The notes below the pieces were generated by a model. That model made no database searches and was not told the DNA's origin. It saw only the letters and a list, made by a program, of their open reading frames with translations. The translations under genes and the position numbers were made by a program. Shown one piece after another: positions 50,201-54,700 of a stretch of DNA of 64,000 nucleotides (the stretch's first letter is position 1; the number at the start of each line of letters is the position of its first letter). The stretch lies in contig JADLSH010000186.1 of assembly GCA_016169945.1 (NCBI GenBank), forward strand, positions 1,798,001 to 1,862,000, in the 5' to 3' direction. The stretch comes from Trachythela sp. YZ-2020. Taxonomy: Eukaryota > Cnidaria > Anthozoa > Malacalcyonacea > Clavulariidae.

Positions 50201-51743
50201 ATAAAGGAATAAACTGTCTTGTGAGCTCATTCCATTGTTCAACCAACAAATGGTTTTGTTCAGAAAGAATAATTAATTTATCCAGTAATTAATCCAAAAA
50301 TAATATATATTAGTTCATCCATGTTGATTACCAATGAATGCGATTTGAAATTGAACATTTGACATCGAATGAGAACGTTAATACATAGCATAACATTCTG
50401 TTTATATATCAATGTTGTGTGAAAATCCGTTGTCAACATGCATGTATAATAAAACTTTTAGGATATTGAAACAAATGTACTCCGTTTTTTTAGATTACAA
50501 AAATAATTTGTTGGATGGAAGGAGACGAAAATAATGCCAAGAAAATTATTGTAGTTTTGCCCCAACATTCAGGTATTTTGTTTCAAAACGTTCGGGGGAA
50601 ACTAGAATATATTTCTCTGTAAGACTTTTTCGTTCCTTCGATTCAAGAAAGAAATTCTCGTTTTGGCCCGTGGGTAAGTAAATTATTCTCATTAAGAATG
50701 TTTTTCTTATTTCAAGAATATGTTCTAGAAAATAAGTCTTAAATCAAGAAAATAATTCTTAGGCAACTAAGAATATTTTTCTTGATATAAGATATTTTTT
50801 CTAGGTATTCTTGAAATAAGAAAAATTTTCTTAGCAAGAATATTTTACTTACCCATGGGAAAAAATTAGTAAAATTTTCTTGCCAAGATTTTTTTTCTAA
50901 CCAAGAATGATTTTCTTATTTTAAGAATAATTTTCTAGAAATAAGATTCTTGTCAAGAATATTTTACTTACCCACGGGACAAGCCAAATTTTCTTAAAAC
51001 AAGTAATTTTGTTCTTAAAATAAGAATTATTTTCTTAAAATAAGAAATCGATTTTTTGCAGTGTATAGATATAATTCGCTTGCGTGTTGTTAGCTGTGAG
51101 ACCTTCAGTGTCAAATATTTATCTCTATACTTATACAATAAACAAATTGCTTCGTGGTTGGTTCGTTTGTATGATTTGTATAGTTCGTTGAGAAGGATTG
51201 CTAAATGCACTCGTTTGCTGCGCTCACTTCTTTGTTTAGCGATAGTTTGCAACTTGTAAAAAAATCGTGCCATGAAATAATCTATATTTATGTAATTGTC
51301 TGCAATGAAATATTATAAGTACGACTCACTTGCTTCGTAATTACTTTTACTGATCCTTAGCCCAGTGAAGACAAAGCAATATGAGATTATACGAGATTGA
51401 GGTGTTAATACGTGGGCGTGATTTGGGTCTATTCTTGAAATTAGGAAATAGAAACTCTCATCCACCAGTAATAAAAAACATGCCTACTTATAACCCCATA
51501 TAAACATGCCTAATTGTATGGTATAACTGACATGCTTTTCATGATAATGGATCTACTATTAGGTTGTAAAATAAGAAATCGTCCTCAAACAAACTTACAC
51601 CATCTTTTTGTAGTCCTCCCGCACGGTGACTGGCTATGACGTGAATAAAACAAAAGGCTTTAAGAAGGTAATTTGTTACTACTTTGTTCAACTCATCTGA
51701 TTCGCCAATCCCTGGACTGTCAACAATAACTATGCCGCTCTAA

Positions 51744-51778
<35 letters not shown>

Positions 51779-54700
51779 ACAAATAAACAAAGTCAACAAA
51801 AATGAGATGTAATCTTCTACCCCATGCAGGCCGTAGAAAGAAACGTAAAACACTATAGTTTTGGCTATTTATATTAGCATGAAACACACTATATTTTTAG
51901 TTATTCATCTTAGCACGATTCTGATTGGCTATTTTCGATTTCATTATAGTTAACTTTACATAACAGTTCGTTTGAAGACAGGTGTATTGACAATGTTATT
52001 CGAAAAAGGATATTAGAAAATAATAGAAATCGATATAAGATTACTTTGCATTTAAAAACTAGTCCCTCACCTTAAGCAAATGGTGAGGCCAAAATAATTC
52101 ACATTTTTTTAAGCCTTCACAATTCTTTTGTTGATCCAAGTAATGTTGTAGTTGATCAGGATAACTTCGGCCTAATTCTGACGGATCACCTAGGACAAGT
52201 TCTTTCTGCTCATCTTTGTAATAGGCTACAAGCTTCCTTGTCTCTCCGTATCGAATTTCACAGATAGTTGGTGTCACAGGTAGAATCCCGCACGGTAGAA
52301 TATTTTCTTCAAAGATAAGGTTTAACAAACTGCTTTTTCCTGAACTTGTTTCACCTAGTAAGTAGATATACCGATGCTTGTAAGTGAACAGTGTAAACAT
52401 CGCAGGTGCTATCGTGGGGCAAAATGCACAGCTCTAGACAGAGTGAACAGACGTGTCATCCTATATTCAGTGGCGAAGCCAGCGGTCATGCAGGTCATGC
52501 AGTGCATGACTAAAACTTTCCCCAAAAATGTTTAAAAATCAGTTCAGTAAAATTGTCTAAAATAGAATTACACTTTGTCTTTGCCTTTCTACGTTCAGCT
52601 GCTTTATGCTATATTTTTTGACATAAATCAATGGTCTTTACGCGATATTTTCGCTGAATATTCTCGTATGTTTTTGATTTCGGCTTTGTTGCCTTGGCAA
52701 CTGAGTAGGGCATGCATATTTTCACATGCATGACCGGTTGCGTAATACGAGTGGAAAACGAGTGCGTGGAATTGCTGCGTGGTTACCCGCTGCGTGTTTG
52801 GTCATGCATTTTCAGAATTGCATGACTAGCTAATATATTTTATATTAGGATTCTTGTTTTCTGATTGGCTTACGATATTTGCGCACGCGCAATGCGGTTG
52901 TTTTTGACGCTATGGTCATGCAATTTTCGATTTGCATGACTAACAGGCAGCCCAACCTGATCACAGCCTCTTAAGCTTTCCGCCTGAACGAACATGGGTT
53001 CAAGTCATTCAGACATTTCGAGTTCTTCTTCACTCGAAGTTAACGATATTGTTTCGGAGTTGGTGAGAAAATCCTTTTCTGCTTGGGCTACTGCAGTACT
53101 GCTGAACAAAATATTATTGTTAAGCAGCGAGCCAGCGACCAACGCCAGATCTTTCGTCAAGGAAATACTATTTGACCGGCATGGGGCATATCTTCGGTTC
53201 GGTGCATGCTATGTAGATGGCAATACCACCGTTCGATTCAGCGTTTTACGATCTCTTTAGAGAAGTAAATTGTGTTTGTTTACAACGCTATGCGGCCAAT
53301 TTAGCTGCTTTTAAACACTCTGAATTTTGTTTTGTTTACAAATTAACAATAATATAAACTAATTAAATATTCATACCACCATTCGACGGGTCTTTGTGAT
53401 ATCTTTGAAATGAATCCATTTTTATTAAAATACGACATAATCTAGCCCTTTTATGGCAATTCTCGTGAAATGCTTTCTTTGTTGCGAAGCCGGTATTGTC
53501 GGCTGAGCGAAACAGTCAAAATTTAGACTATTATTCTGAATGGGTTTTCCTATTTTTGTGTTAACCTTCATTATTGTTCTCTGAAATATGCAAAACTCTC
53601 AACATTTTTTCCTTTATTAGGTCAAGCTATTCGTAGAAGTTGATGCCCAGATTGCTGCATATGGCAATTCTGGGAGTCAGTATTTCAAATTTTCCCGGGG
53701 GAGCATGCCCCCGGACCCCCCTAGTAGGTGTCGCGCCTTTGGCGCTCGTTGCATGACCGCTCACATCGGGCTGGCTTCGCTACTGCCTATATTACGTAAC
53801 TAGAAATACATGCTTGATGTAACCTCTCGCCCCAGCTGAATATTGTCAGACACTACATTCCAAAATATTACAATTACTAAGCTTTTTCATTACAAAATCT
53901 GCCATGCAAAGGCTGTAGGCGAGTCGGATATCTGCGTTCAAACCAAATTTTGGCTTAGAAAACATAATTGGATCCCTGGCTCACATCCCTCTTCACGACG
54001 CACTCAAAAAGGGTATCGCCATATGAAATGTTTTACTTGACGTAATCACTGTGTTTTCCCTCATTTTAAACGTGTCATTAAAATTTTGATCATTAGTCTA
54101 ATAGTTTGGAAAGAAGAGTGGAAGGAAACAATATTATTTTGAGAAATTTATTTTGAAAGAACAAAAAATGGAAATTTGGTTCAAGAAGAGGAAGCACAGT
54201 AGCCATGGCAACACGATTAATAATGTAAATTTCTTTTCTGGAGTACAAAACAGTTAAACAGTTTACAAAAACTACAAAAATAATTAAAATATTAGTTGTT
54301 TTAGCCATACAAATCTGAGATATATGGTGTAGGTATGTTCTTATGCATTCTGTAAGCTTCAAATTAATGTTTAAATGCAACCTTCCGTTCACTAAAACGT
54401 TTCCAAAAGTTCAGTATAAAACTAAACTGCCTTTTACCGATAAATTAGTTTTTGAAATGAAATCAGATGAAAATATACAAATACTCTCGTGAAATGATTT
54501 CGCTTTCCTTTTAAGTTGGAACTTTTTGATAACATAAAATATAGGATACTTTAATTGGAAAAAAAGTGAAAACCTATGTAAATAAAACAATATATTTACG
54601 GCTATATTAAAATACATCAACAATTATAAGAAACTTGCCATATTTTTTTGATCATCCATCTCTCTTTTTCTTTTTATAAGTATAAACGATTAATTTGTTC

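Larger units (their letters stand above)
37869..51598. other. Intron 4 of the GTPase-kinase gene (13.7 kb)
   Basis: Donor GTAAGT at 51598. It holds an (AAT)n run, the 9.2-kb P-like element, a repeat pair and an AAGAAT-rich element. 37980-40320 and 49545-50570 otherwise show no gene. Confidence 0.8.
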
